64,000 nt of DNA. It comes from Mixia osmundae IAM 14324. Its lineage: Eukaryota > Basidiomycota > Mixiomycetes > Mixiales > Mixiaceae. Each line of letters begins with the position of its first letter. The stretch's first letter is position 1. Of this stretch, positions 14,472-24,427 are shown one piece after another. The stretch is taken from NCBI RefSeq assembly GCF_000708205.1, contig NW_014575560.1, forward strand, positions 622,501 to 686,500, in the 5' to 3' direction. Below the pieces are notes generated by a model. The model was not told the DNA's origin. It ran no database searches and was given only the letters and a program-made list of their open reading frames with translations. The position numbers and the translations under genes were made by a program.

Positions 14472-16340
14472 ATGGAGCAGTCCAGACGGCGAGAGGACGA
14501 GGCTCAGGACGTCGCCAGCCTGGGCCCTGCTCCGAGTCTGCCGAGCTTTCCGGCTCAGATGAGGGACGCCGACGAATCTGGTCGCCGGTCGAGTGATCCC
14601 GCCGGCCGCCAAGCCAAGCGACCAAGCCAGCTCGACCTCTCCAAGGCCAGAGAAGCCCACTCGAAGCTCGGACAGGGCGTGCCTATGACGGCAAGCTCGT
14701 CTCATGCCACCTCACAGGTCAGTCGTCGCTCACGCACCATGCCGAGGCTTGCTCATCGGTCACTGGCTCGTCGATAGTCCCTGCAGCAGGAGGACGAGGA
14801 CCAGACGCTCGACTGCCTCCTCACTGCTCAGCAAGCCTTCCACGCCACGCTCAACGGACTCTTGCCGCCTTCTGCGCCATCTCTCTTCGACTCACGCGCG
14901 ACGGGTGCCTTTGAGAGTGCAGAGCTCAAGGAGGAGCGCTTGCTCGCCGAAGACAGTGAGCGACTAGAATCAGCATCCTCTACAGGGTCGCTCGAGGGGA
15001 GCCCTCTTGAGCTCTCAAAGCAAATCGTCGAACTCCTTCGGTGCCTCCATCGCCTCATCTTGCTCGTTTCCGGCGGGGGTTACGATGAGGAACGGATCCA
15101 GATGTCGCAGTCACGTCGCGCGTCCGTTGCGCCCACCGCGTTTCGACAGGCAGACACTCCCGCTGAGCTCTCGCGTGCTTCCAGCCTCGACGGTACGCCC
15201 GAAGCGCATGCAGCCCTCTCGCACGCCTTGGCCAGCCAAGTCGAAGCCCTCCGTCTTCAGTCTCCTTCTCCGTCCAAGCCAAGATTCCCACCCTTGCAGC
15301 CTGTCCTTACTGATGACAATGGAACTCCGCGAAGACCAGCCTCAATCTCGAGCTTGCCCAAAGCAATGTCGCCCAGTACGCCCATGCACGCCGATTCCTA
15401 CTCGTCCGCTCGCGAAGTGATTGACGCCGAATCAGACCTGCTCTGGGGACGGGTCAACGATCTGCTCGAGCAAGTGACGCAGATCTGCGCAGAGCACGTT
15501 TCGACAGGTAGACACAGGCAAGCGCGAGCTCAGGACGAAGGCTCAAGATACGACAGAGCAACACTGGCCCAGCCGACACAAGGTGACTTGCCGAGCTATG
15601 AAGATGCAGAGAACCTGCCGGACTACGAAACAGGCGATGCGCGCCAGCCGAGTACGCCTGAGCGCGACGTCAAGCAAAGCTCTCGATCGGATGAGAAGCA
15701 CGCGCACCAATTTGCAGACGTTGCCTCTGCCATAGAGCGGCTATACACAGTCGCACCCCAGCTCGCAAACCAGCGCACCTCGCTGCGGGCCATACCAACA
15801 GACAGACAAGAGATCAGACAACGCCAGCTTGTCCGTCTTGGCCGAGCCATCGAACGTTTGTCTGATACCCGCCTGGAAGGCCAGCGCGCCGAAAGTCAGC
15901 CACAGACGCCAGCTACGATCGGAAAAGCCTCGGTCAGATTAGCTGACAGCCTCGATGACATCCTGTCGAGAATCAACAAAGCTTCATCACGCACAATGGG
16001 TCAGCGAGCTGAGCTGACACCGCGTCAATGCGAAGTCCTCCAGCAGGCAAAGAGAACGGCGGAGATCGTTGCTTCTGGCTTGACCCCAATCAATGAGCGT
16101 CAAGAGCACGATAGGATGGAGCGTATCATCAAGAAGACCGGCCAAGGAAGGCTCAGTCGGCAAGACGCTTCGTTCATGTCCTCGACGCCTTTTGCCGATC
16201 AAGGCAGACGAGGCTCGACGTTGGCCGAATTCCTCATACAGGATGGCCAAGCAATATCGCCGCATGGGAGCAGACCGCCGAGCCAGCTCAGCGCCGATCG
16301 CATGTCGACTGAGCGCAAGGAGGCCACCTCAGGTCAGTGA
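14472..16340 (+). CDS. Conserved fungal protein with PY motifs, function unknown
   Basis: Not recognised. Exons 14472-14717 and 14778-16340 (60 bp GT-AG intron) give about 602 aa. The N-terminal 80 residues are charged and disordered. Residues about 85-200 contain helical segments (LDCLLTAQQAFHATLNGLLP, KQIVELLRCLHRLILLVSGG). A Ser/Pro-rich linker has PSYEDAENLPDYE, two PxY-like motifs of the kind bound by WW domains of Rsp5/NEDD4 ligases. A second helical block follows (SAIERLYTVAPQLANQRTSL, then VRLADSLDDILSRINKAS). It ends 12 bp before the UBE3D-like gene in the same direction. A candidate 39 bp intron (16334-16372) would remove this stop and fuse the two proteins in frame; see findings. 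Confidence 0.65.
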
Positions 16341-16352
16341 CGGCTCCCAGCG

Positions 16353-17827
16353 ATGTCGACGCCTTGCTCAGGCGCATCAAAAGACCACATACAGATCTAC
16401 GCAGAGGCAGCAAATGCTTCGAAAACACTCTCAGTCTACCTTTGGTCGAACGAGCCGCTTTCGCTCGCATGCCGCGAGCTGCGATCGAATATGCTGGCGC
16501 TTGCGGCCACTCGGCATCAGGTATACTCCGTAAAATTACCAGGCGCTCTGGAAACATACGAGCCACTAGCTCTAAACGACAATGCAGGTCTCATCACAAT
16601 CAAGTATCGCCTTCAACCGGAGGACACATCTTCATCGCAGCGCTCCTTCGAGATCTGGCCGGCATCCCAGCTGAATGATGTCCGGCCGACTGCGCTTCAC
16701 TGTAAACAATGTCACACTGTACTTGCAGCTCTACGAGATTCCCCAGCATACCTGGCGTTGCCTTCAGAAGGCTGGAACGATCTCGTGGATACATGGCTTT
16801 GCCACAAAACTCGCACTGTCGAGAATCGCGTCGAGGCCGACTCAATACAGGCATTCAGTGGCCTCGACGGCACGACCCGCTTTACACCGACCAAAACATC
16901 CTTGCTGGTCTCATCTGCCTACCTACTCATCGATGGTAACGCGACGGAAAGTTGGCATGCACTCTCAAACCAGGTGAGAGTCAATGCACCTCTCACTCCC
17001 CGTTCAAGGACTCAAAGAAAGTTGGATGCTTGCTCCGCTCGCCCGCTCGATAGCCCTCTGCGGCCAGTCTGCGGCATGTGCAAAATCTTCTTGCTCTAGC
17101 TGATACACTTGTCCGAAAGCGACCCTCATTTGCGAACATCCTCGCTCGCCTTAGCATCCCGCGCAGGGAGGCTACTCGCGAACGAACAACCATCCCATAG
17201 GCCCATGATTGATCTGACGGTATGCTGACACAAGTCATGCAGTCGCAAATCGCGCAAGATGGCTCGCGCTGGTATCCTGTCGGCTGTTCAACGTGCGAAA
17301 GTCCGGTAGCCGAGGCGCGAGCCCAGGCGATGTCTGACAGACTGATACCTGCCCCTCAACGCAAAGCAGATGCTTGTCTCAAGTTCTGGAAGCACGCCGT
17401 CACCTTCGACGCGACAGCGACTGTGCAATTAGGAACGTACAGCTCACCGACATTCATAGTCAATCAATTGCTGCAGCTGTCTCGTGATACTGGCTCGTAC
17501 CGCTTCAGGTTGACGTGCAATGGCCACACGAAAGTGCTTCTATGGCTGTTCAACCCAGACATGTCTGTCATGACGAGTCAAGCCGTGATCGACGCAGGCT
17601 TTGCGAAGCTGCACAAGAGTGTCAAGATCTTCTTCGAAACAGCAGAGCGTGTTCAAGCTTCCGTCGCAAAGAGTTTCGAAGGATATCAGACCGAGAGCCT
17701 AGAGCTTGCAGATGCGACCTGTAGCTTGATGGTGGCAGAGCTCGAGGAGAAGCATAGAAGCCTGCCTGGGCATATACTTCCTGTTGTATTTGCCGGCCTG
17801 CGTGCCTCGTATCTGCATCGCACTTAG
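16353..17827 (+). CDS. HECT-like E3 ubiquitin ligase, UBE3D family
   Basis: Resembles the UBE3D / E2-binding family (HECT_2 domain), proteins that bind E2 enzymes and act as ubiquitin ligases. Exon 1 (16353-16973) has IYAEAANASKTLSVYLWSNE at the start and LPSEGWNDLVDTWLCHKTRT, the family's conserved W-x-CH signature. The last exon (17243-17827) has a Cys pair (VGCSTCESPV), SSPTFIVNQLLQLSRDTGSY and VLLWLFNPDM, typical of the C-terminal part. The join from 16973 to 17243 is in frame, but the implied intron of 269 bp is far longer than any other here, so a small missed exon is possible. The acceptor side has a good branch-like CTGAC before catgcag. The stop is 5 bp from the UTP7 stop on the other strand. 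Confidence 0.7.
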
Positions 17828-17832
17828 CTATG

Positions 17833-19674
17833 CTATAGCTTGCGGTTGCCGAAGCGGGAAAGGGCGCCTGTAGACACGACTGCCGATTGCTGAGTATTGA
17901 CACCTGCGAGACGGGCTTCGCGCTGCTTCGCAAGCTTGGCTCTGATCGCGAGCGTCTGCTCATCGACAACATTTTTCCGTCTGCGCAGGAGTCGCTTCAT
18001 CTCCTTGCTTCGCCCTTTGACTCGACGATTGACCTCTGGCTTTACCTGCGCCCTCTGCTCCTCATCAATGCTCTCGGCGTCCTCGTCTTCATCGTCGATG
18101 TCCGCTTTGCCGGAGACCTTCAGACGTTCTGTGCGCGGTAAGCGAGCAAACGGCGTCGCTCGAGCAGCTTTTCGTCTTTCATCGAAAGCAGCCGTGGCAG
18201 CTAACTCCTTGGGCTTCAGCAGCTTGCCGATGATGTCTTGGTCAACAGTGATCTGGTCAGCAGGTATCTTATCGAGCAAGCTCTGCACTTGTCGCTCCCT
18301 GCGAGCAGTCTTGCCTTGGAACGGATCAGCCTCGAGAGAGTCGTAATGAGGCTCGCCAGCGCCAGGCACAATGAGAGAAGTGAAGCCCTTTGCATGTCCC
18401 AGGCCGAGCACGTCGTCGAACGGACAAAATCGGAGTGATTGGGTGGCCGAGCCAGGCGTAGCATGAGTAAGATACAAGCCAGGCTTCTCAGCGCCGTCTC
18501 TCTTCAGTGACGAGGTAGCAGAACGATAGACGCCGAGCTGATTGCCCCAGCCTGCTGCGAGAAGGCCTCTCTGGCTCCAGGCGACTTGACCGGCCGGCCG
18601 GCGGGTTTGCCATTCGTTGAGGACAGACCACGTCCTGCAATCCCAGACCTTGAGCTTGCCGTCGAGGCCCGAAGTTGCCATATAAGGCGAGCCTGACACG
18701 CTAGGCATGACACTGATGGCCTTGACAGGACCCGCATGCGCCAGTAGAGTGACTTGAGCATGTGGCAGATTCGGCGTCCAGAGCGTTACGGTACCTACGG
18801 CGATGCAAGTCAGCCTCTGCCGCTGTAGCCACCGCCGGAAAGACATACCGTTTGCGTGACCGACATTGATGACCGCAGTGGCGGGGTCCTGTGTCATGGC
18901 ACCCGGCTGTCCGAGTCGGGTACGGGTCTCTGTGACGATCTGGCCGGTCGAAGTGTCCTGCCACTTGAGATAGCCGGCATTGCCGATGGTGGCGAGCAAG
19001 TAGTGGTACCGCAAGAACTCCATGTGAGTCACCTCCATATGGTTTCTGAGCTGATGTATCTCGAGGCCTTGCTGATCGTAGATGTAGACATACTGACGTT
19101 GTGCGACGGCCAAGAAGCCATCCGAGAGCCATTTTGCATCCCTGCAAGTCTCCTTGAGCTGTATCTCCGTCTCGAGCTTGTATGTGGCCGTGTCAAAGGT
19201 GGCGACGTGACCCTTGCGGCCACATAGCGCCAGCCGGCGTCCATCGTGCGTATATTCGCCCACGTAGGGACCTAGGTCGTCTAGTTGCAAGTCGAATGCT
19301 TTGCTAGCAGAAGACAAGCCGACGGAGTCCTGTATCTCGCGCTGCCTGACCCGCCAGGTCCGCTCGAGGTCATTCTCTGGCTCGAGGAGTCCAGAAGCAG
19401 ATCGGTCGAGCAAAAGATCGTCGTGCTCATGTGCGGCTGCCGCTGAGCGATAGTGCTGAGAGGACAGCTCCGAGAGATGACTGGCCAGCTTGCGATCTCG
19501 TATGCTGTGCTTGTAGTCTCGCTTCAGCTGTCGAGGCCGAGTCTTGAGGTACTTTGCAAGCTCTGCTGCCGGCGGCTCATAATCGCTCATCTCAGCTCGT
19601 GCAGCCGTCCCACCAGAGATGCGAGTCGCTCGCTCGGCATCCTCATCGATCTGACGCTCTTTGCCCTTGGACAT
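17833..19674 (-). CDS. UTP7: U3 snoRNP WD40 protein UTP7 (WDR46)
   Basis: Component of the small-subunit processome in the nucleolus, needed for early 18S rRNA maturation. Exons 19674-18849 and 18794-17833 give 595 aa. The region after residue 70 has GLLEPENDLERTWRVRQREI, a UTP7/WDR46 signature, then WD repeats (GPYVGEYTHDGRRLALCG, TSGLDGKLKVWDCRTW). The C-terminal BING4CT domain has LRFCPFDDVLGLGHAKGF and GAGEPHYDSLEADPFQ. The 54 bp intron (gtatgt...gtag) is a stop-free multiple of three, so retention would add 18 residues inside the beta-propeller; splicing gives the expected GHANGTVTLWTPN. Start taken at ATG 19674; an in-frame ATG at 19761 would add 29 residues. Confidence 0.93.
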   Translation of the reverse strand: MSKGKERQIDEDAERATRISGGTAARAEMSDYEPPAAELAKYLKTRPRQLKRDYKHSIRDRKLASHLSELSSQHYRSAAAAHEHDDLLLDRSASGLLEPENDLERTWRVRQREIQDSVGLSSASKAFDLQLDDLGPYVGEYTHDGRRLALCGRKGHVATFDTATYKLETEIQLKETCRDAKWLSDGFLAVAQRQYVYIYDQQGLEIHQLRNHMEVTHMEFLRYHYLLATIGNAGYLKWQDTSTGQIVTETRTRLGQPGAMTQDPATAVINVGHANGMSFRRWLQRQRLTCIAVGTVTLWTPNLPHAQVTLLAHAGPVKAISVMPSVSGSPYMATSGLDGKLKVWDCRTWSVLNEWQTRRPAGQVAWSQRGLLAAGWGNQLGVYRSATSSLKRDGAEKPGLYLTHATPGSATQSLRFCPFDDVLGLGHAKGFTSLIVPGAGEPHYDSLEADPFQGKTARRERQVQSLLDKIPADQITVDQDIIGKLLKPKELAATAAFDERRKAARATPFARLPRTERLKVSGKADIDDEDEDAESIDEEQRAQVKPEVNRRVKGRSKEMKRLLRRRKNVVDEQTLAIRAKLAKQREARLAGVNTQQSAVVSTGALSRFGNRKL

Positions 19675-20187
19675 CGACACGCTCTCGGTCGGCTGAAATT
19701 CTCTCCGTTCGTCGTCGCTTCGTGCAGCGCAGAAGCAGCGCGCGGTCAGCAACTTCCCCACTTCGGCCGAAAAAGGGTTTTGTCGCTCTCTCTGAAGGCC
19801 AAGTCGGCTAGCTCGTTTGGTACTCGAAGCCGCTGCACGAGGCCTGCAACAATCACTGCCCGGCAGTCGCAGTCACGGCTGACTGACTGTTCCCAGATAG
19901 CCACGACTGCTTGCACGCCGGGAGACCATCTTTGTTTTGGTGGGGCGAGACGAGTGACTCAGCGGCGCGAGTCAAAGCCATCCGAGACTCGTCAGCGCCA
20001 GCAACCACACTCTTTGGTCTGACTCCACGACAAGCCTTGTCACTACTCAGGGCACACACCCCTACACGTCAGCAGAGCGACTAGCCAGTCATGACCGGCG
20101 CGCAACTGTCAAGCCTCGTCTGAGTCGTGGTGGTTCCACAATCTACTGTGCCAACAAAGTGCTCACCAGCGAAGGAGACACGGCACC
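19675..20187. promoter_or_regulatory. 513 bp divergent promoter of UTP7 and MUB1
   Basis: Non-coding interval between two head-to-head genes. It contains short open frames on both strands without domain content. No RNA gene or repeat recognised. Confidence 0.45.
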
Positions 20188-23013
20188 ATGAGAGAGTCCA
20201 ATCACTCTCTCGTCCATCAGAACAGAGCCTGTGTCTGCGTCTCGTCTGCTCTCTACGACCGTCGAGGTAAGTGGCGCGTGATCAGTCAGCCAAGCCCTCG
20301 CTCAGACTGCTGTCTCGTGCCTTGCAGCGCTCGATGCACCCGTCCCGTCTCTGCCGCTCATATCCAGCTTGACCCATCTCTCGTACCTGACGACGACGAG
20401 CTCGAGAATACGAGAGATCATCTCTGTCGATGGCGGTCTCGAGCGACTCGTCAGGATCGTCGTGGCTTCCCTCGACGCTGCCGGTCGACTCGAACACTCT
20501 GCCGCGCTCGTCGTGGCCAGCTGTCCGCATGCCCCTGGCTTCGATCGACATGTCACGCCAGACCAGCGCGCTCAGAACAAGCAAAAGGCGATGCGTAAGG
20601 TCCTTCAGGACCGACTGCGCACGCTCAAGCCGACCTCGAAGCACACTGGCAGTGTCAGATCACCCTTCAGGCCCTTCTCCGCCTACTCGACCGAGCCACC
20701 CCTCCTGCCGAGCTTGACGCCCATTACGGGCAGCATCAGATCTCTACCCAATCCTCCCACCTGGTCGCCTGTCTCGGCTGCCGACGAGCCGAGAGCGCGC
20801 TGCCTGCTGTCGACCTACTCACTCGCCCTTCAAACGTTGATGAACATTGGTGTCAGAGGCAGCGAAGCGATCCGCACGCGTGTCGTCGAAGCAGGCATCC
20901 TCGAGCCCATCATCCGCATTCTCGAGGGCCACCTCGACATTCGCAAGCGTGCCGCAGACAGGCGATATGCTGCCCTCAAAGCTGCCAATCTACTACCATT
21001 CAGTCAGACCAGCTCCTGTAGTAGTCATGGCTCCAGTCGCAAGCTCACTCATCGGGCCCATCCTGCGGCCTCAGGCTCGTGCTCAACGATTCGCATCTCA
21101 CCCGATGAGAACGAGGAACTTGCTGCAGAGCCAGTCACTGCCTCTCGGACGATGGATTTACAAGAGACACCGCGGCCTCAACGTGCAGCTAGACATCTTG
21201 CCAGCATGACCCAGATAGCTTCGCCTCCCTTGATTCCCCTTGCATCGCCTCAGGCCCCTGTCTTGATGGTACCGACCGCTCGAATGGCGGCTCAAAATGC
21301 TTCACTAGGCATTTCTCCACCTCGTCGCACGCAGTCGCCTAGTGATACAGAGACCGAAGATCTGGATGGCTCAGCAACAGAGACCGATGCCGGCTTAGAC
21401 GTCATGCTGGTCGTCAGACCGTCATCGGCTGCCTCGTCTGCCTCATCATCTCGCGGTGTCGTTCCGGAGCGCGCGGAGATAGACTCCTCGCAGATCTCAA
21501 TCAAACCAGACCCATCCTCCGAGCACTCGCCAGACGACAATGCTGGGCCAGCTCCTGCAACTACCGATAATAATGATGGCGATGTGCAGATGGACGATGC
21601 CGTCGAGGCTATTGACCTCGATTCACAGCCCGCAGCCCGCTCTGTGCATGAAATCCTCGTCGAGCAAGAGACACCCAGGCAAGCCACTCGCCCGATACCA
21701 GAACAGTCGTCGCAGCAAGCCGAAAATCGATCGCGTTCGGCCATCACAGACGCCCAATCACAGATTTTGACCGATCTTCTAGCGGAGCCTCTTCGTGTGA
21801 CACCAGTCGATCCTCACTTCCGCGACCAGGACGTCTTTTTGTGCTTGCAGCTCTTGGCCTATCTATCAAAGTATCCTCATGTCCGCACGGTCCTTCACGA
21901 TCCTGATGATGTCGACTCGCACTACGAATCTGCTGCTCACTATGAGCGCTATCAGCAAGATATGCGCCAATATCGTCAACGCGATGCTCTCGCGCTTGCG
22001 GATCCTGACTTCATGCTCGGCGTCATTCCGACGGAGTCGCCGCGCGGCAAGCATCCGCGTGACCATGGCAAGCCGCGACTGCCCGCACCGATACAGCCAC
22101 GCTCAGATGCGAGAAACGTGTTCAATCTCGTCGAGAAGTTCACAGTGCGACCCGGGCCGAATGATAAATGGACACCCAGGCTACCTTCGACGGTGCAGTA
22201 CTGGGCAGGCGTCATTATGCGTAATGCCTGCAGGAAGGACGAGACGCGCGATGGCATCAGACAGTGCGCTAACACGCAATGCGGCAAGTGGGAAGCATAC
22301 GCGCGAGAGTTTGCAAAGTGTCGACGCTGTCGCAAAGCCAAGTACTGTTCAAAAGAATGTCAGTCCAAGGCTTGGCAAGGAGGTCATCGGTCAGTGCTTT
22401 TGAGTGGTATCTGCACGAATTTTACTCACGCGTGGCTACTAGCTACTGGTGCTCTGCGCGACATGAGGATCATGCCCAGCCGGCACATGGGGCTGCATCG
22501 AGCGGGGCAGAGGCCAGTACGACGACCACGGGCTCTAGCGAACGATCGCGCCATCGCCGTCGTGGTGCATCGGCCGTCGACGGACTGGCGGTGGCTCACA
22601 ATCGATTGACGCAAGGCTCAGAGGATGATGACGAATCCTCCGCTGTGGAATCAAGAACGGCCACTCCGCTCAATGGCTCGCCCGCGCGCTTCGAGCGTAC
22701 GCTCCGTCGAGCTGACGGTAGTCTTGCTCCTCAAGGTCCTCATCGCCCTCACCGAACGCATCGCGACTTGGCAACTGCGGGACAGATTGCTCGTCATCCG
22801 TTGGCGCACAATCTGCAGCCTGATCCAGCTGCGCTCGCGGACCCTACCAACGAAGGCGTCAACGTGGACGAGGTGGATGTCGCACGACAGATGATTGACG
22901 AAGGCAATGCTTTCGGGGTTCGTGTCGAAACTAGCGCCACGACTGTGGCCACCACAGACAGTCCGAGCGAGTTTGGTCAGTTCGAGGCAGCGACTGACGC
23001 CGAGGAAGAGTAG
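20188..23013 (+). CDS. MUB1: MYND zinc-finger protein MUB1/SamB
   Basis: Homologue of yeast Mub1 (with Ubr2 and Rad6 it forms an E3 that degrades Rpn4) and Aspergillus samB, a polarity regulator. Exons 20188-20266, 20328-22389 and 22443-23013 give 903 aa. The start is fixed by the conserved N-terminus MRESNHSLVHQNRACVCVSS, which splices into ALDAPVPSLPLISSLTHLSY. An armadillo-like region follows (LALQTLMNIGVRGSEAIRTR), then a long Ser/Pro-rich insert. The MYND finger has CANTQCGKWEAYAREFAKCR and CRKAKYCSKECQSKAWQGG; the second intron interrupts it and exon 3 restores the final HRYWCSARH zinc ligands. Ends 39 bp from the VPS71 stop (convergent). Confidence 0.9.
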
Positions 23014-23052
23014 TAGTGAGAGTGTTGTGCCAATGGCATCCTGTGCACCAGT

Positions 23053-23728
23053 CTAGCCTATCCGTCGCTCGCAGCGAGACTCGTCGTGCGTGGCTCGACA
23101 GGTCAGATCGCAATATTCGATCCCGCAGCGAATGCAGCTATAGGCAGGCTTGCTGCCACAGACCGAGCAGAGCCTCAAGGGCGGATACCGCGAAGGCTTC
23201 GCTTGAGCAGTACGATAGTTTGGCTGGTCGAGAGGCAAGTTCTGGGCGCTCAATTCAGCCAAAGGTGTACGTAGCGGCGCATCGACTGACCGCTTCTGAC
23301 ACGAGGGTGTTGTAATTCTTCGAGTACATGAGCAGCATCCTGACCGCAGTCGTCATCTTCTTGCGCCGCTTGCTGCCTGCACAGAACTTGAGCCGTCCGC
23401 AAGAGCTGCAGTACATGCCCCCGCGCTTACCCTCCTCGGCCGCAGCGCGCAGATGTCGTGAGCCCGTCGGTCGCTCTGCACCTTCGTCGCCGTCGAGCCC
23501 GTCGATATTGCCGCCTCTCGCTGCACTGGACGACACGCCAGGCTCGGTGTAGTTGCTCTTCTCAAGGTCGTCGAGGTGCCGCTTGTTGCTGATCGCACGC
23601 CTCTCTTCGGACAGCAATGATTGGCCTTGGTGGGCGGCCAGCACTGCAGCAGCTCGCGCAGCTACACGGACAGACCATCAGATCAGGTACACATCCTCGC
23701 TGTTGGACTCACGCTGCTTGCGGCCCAT
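23053..23728 (-). CDS. VPS71: HIT zinc-finger protein VPS71/ZNHIT1 (SWR1 complex)
   Basis: Subunit of the SWR1 chromatin remodeller that deposits H2A.Z. Exons 23728-23713 (16 nt), 23661-23291 and 23241-23053 give 191 aa. After MGRKQP the protein has a basic RRAISNKRHLDDLEKSNY helix matching ZNHIT1, a middle Cys-containing insert, then the zf-HIT domain (LCSVCGSKPAYSCIRCGIEY, CDLTCRATHDESRC) at the very C-terminus, as in the family. The 16 nt first exon is inferred: no suitable ATG exists in the second exon, and donor gtgagt with acceptor gtgtag lets it join in frame. The divergent methyltransferase gene starts 112 bp upstream. Confidence 0.85.
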
Positions 23729-23840
23729 CGCTGTCCTCCAGCACCGGCTTCTCGGTGACTTCGGTCGTCGCGTCGAGCGTCGCACGCCGACCGTCGAAGC
23801 TTCAGAGCTGCACGCATCTCCACCCTTACACGCACCCACC
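23729..23840. promoter_or_regulatory. 112 bp divergent promoter of VPS71 and MGT1
   Basis: Short head-to-head interval. It pairs a chromatin-remodelling gene with a DNA-repair gene. No obvious sequence motif seen. Confidence 0.4.
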
Positions 23841-24358
23841 ATGGCGCCGGATAGGCCGACGCGAGTGCATTACATGCCAGTGATGCTGCCATCGAGCGCA
23901 CAATCAGAAAAACTCAGCTTGCCTAACTATCCTCGAACACCTGCAATGCGCTCGGCTTATCGTCTCACCGCGTTCCAGTGGCGAGTCTATGACTTGCTGC
24001 ACAGTCAGATCATCCCTGCCGGTCGCGTGACATCATACGAAAGTCTGGCACGTAGGCTGAGCTCTTCACCGCGCGCAGTTGGCGGCGCCTTGAGGTCCGT
24101 ATGCTTGACGAGAGCTCACGTAGGATCTGTGTTCACGCTGGGATGTGCAGACGGAACCCTTTCGCGCCCGTGGTACCTTGTCATCGCGTCGTCAAAGCAA
24201 GCGGCCAGTTGGGCGGCTATATGGGCCAGTCGAGCAGCCGCAGCAGCAGCAGCCAGGGCGATCAGAAGCGACTGCAGAAGAAGATAGAGCTGCTTGCTGA
24301 AGAGGGTGTGCTCTTCGACGGAAAAGGCATGCTCAGGGATCCCAGCCAGCTCATATGA
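23841..24358 (+). CDS. MGT1: O6-alkylguanine-DNA alkyltransferase-like protein
   Basis: Small DNA-binding alkyltransferase domain protein. Exons 23841-24094 and 24151-24358 give 153 aa. FQWRVYDLLHSQIIPAGRVT and YESLARRLSSSPRAVGGAL form the winged-helix DNA-binding part, and the active-site loop reads VPCHRVV. The Cys is present, so this is a candidate active suicide methyltransferase rather than an alkyltransferase-like (ATL) protein, in which it is usually Trp. The overall length is close to ATL proteins because the N-terminal domain of classical MGMT is absent. The join at Arg (GGALRRNPFAPVVPCHR) restores the conserved order. A Ser-rich insert sits after GGYMGQ. Convergent with the MFS gene, 69 bp away. 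Confidence 0.85.
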
Positions 24359-24427
24359 GACGGAATGCAGGCGTGTTGTACCTATGTATACACTGAACCG
24401 ATTTACAGAGCTACAATGCGTGCGTCG

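Noticed and set aside
20369-20598. Alternative MUB1 start at an internal ATG
   Set aside because: The upstream 79 nt exon encodes the highly conserved MUB1/SamB N-terminus and splices in frame, so the internal ATG is not the start.
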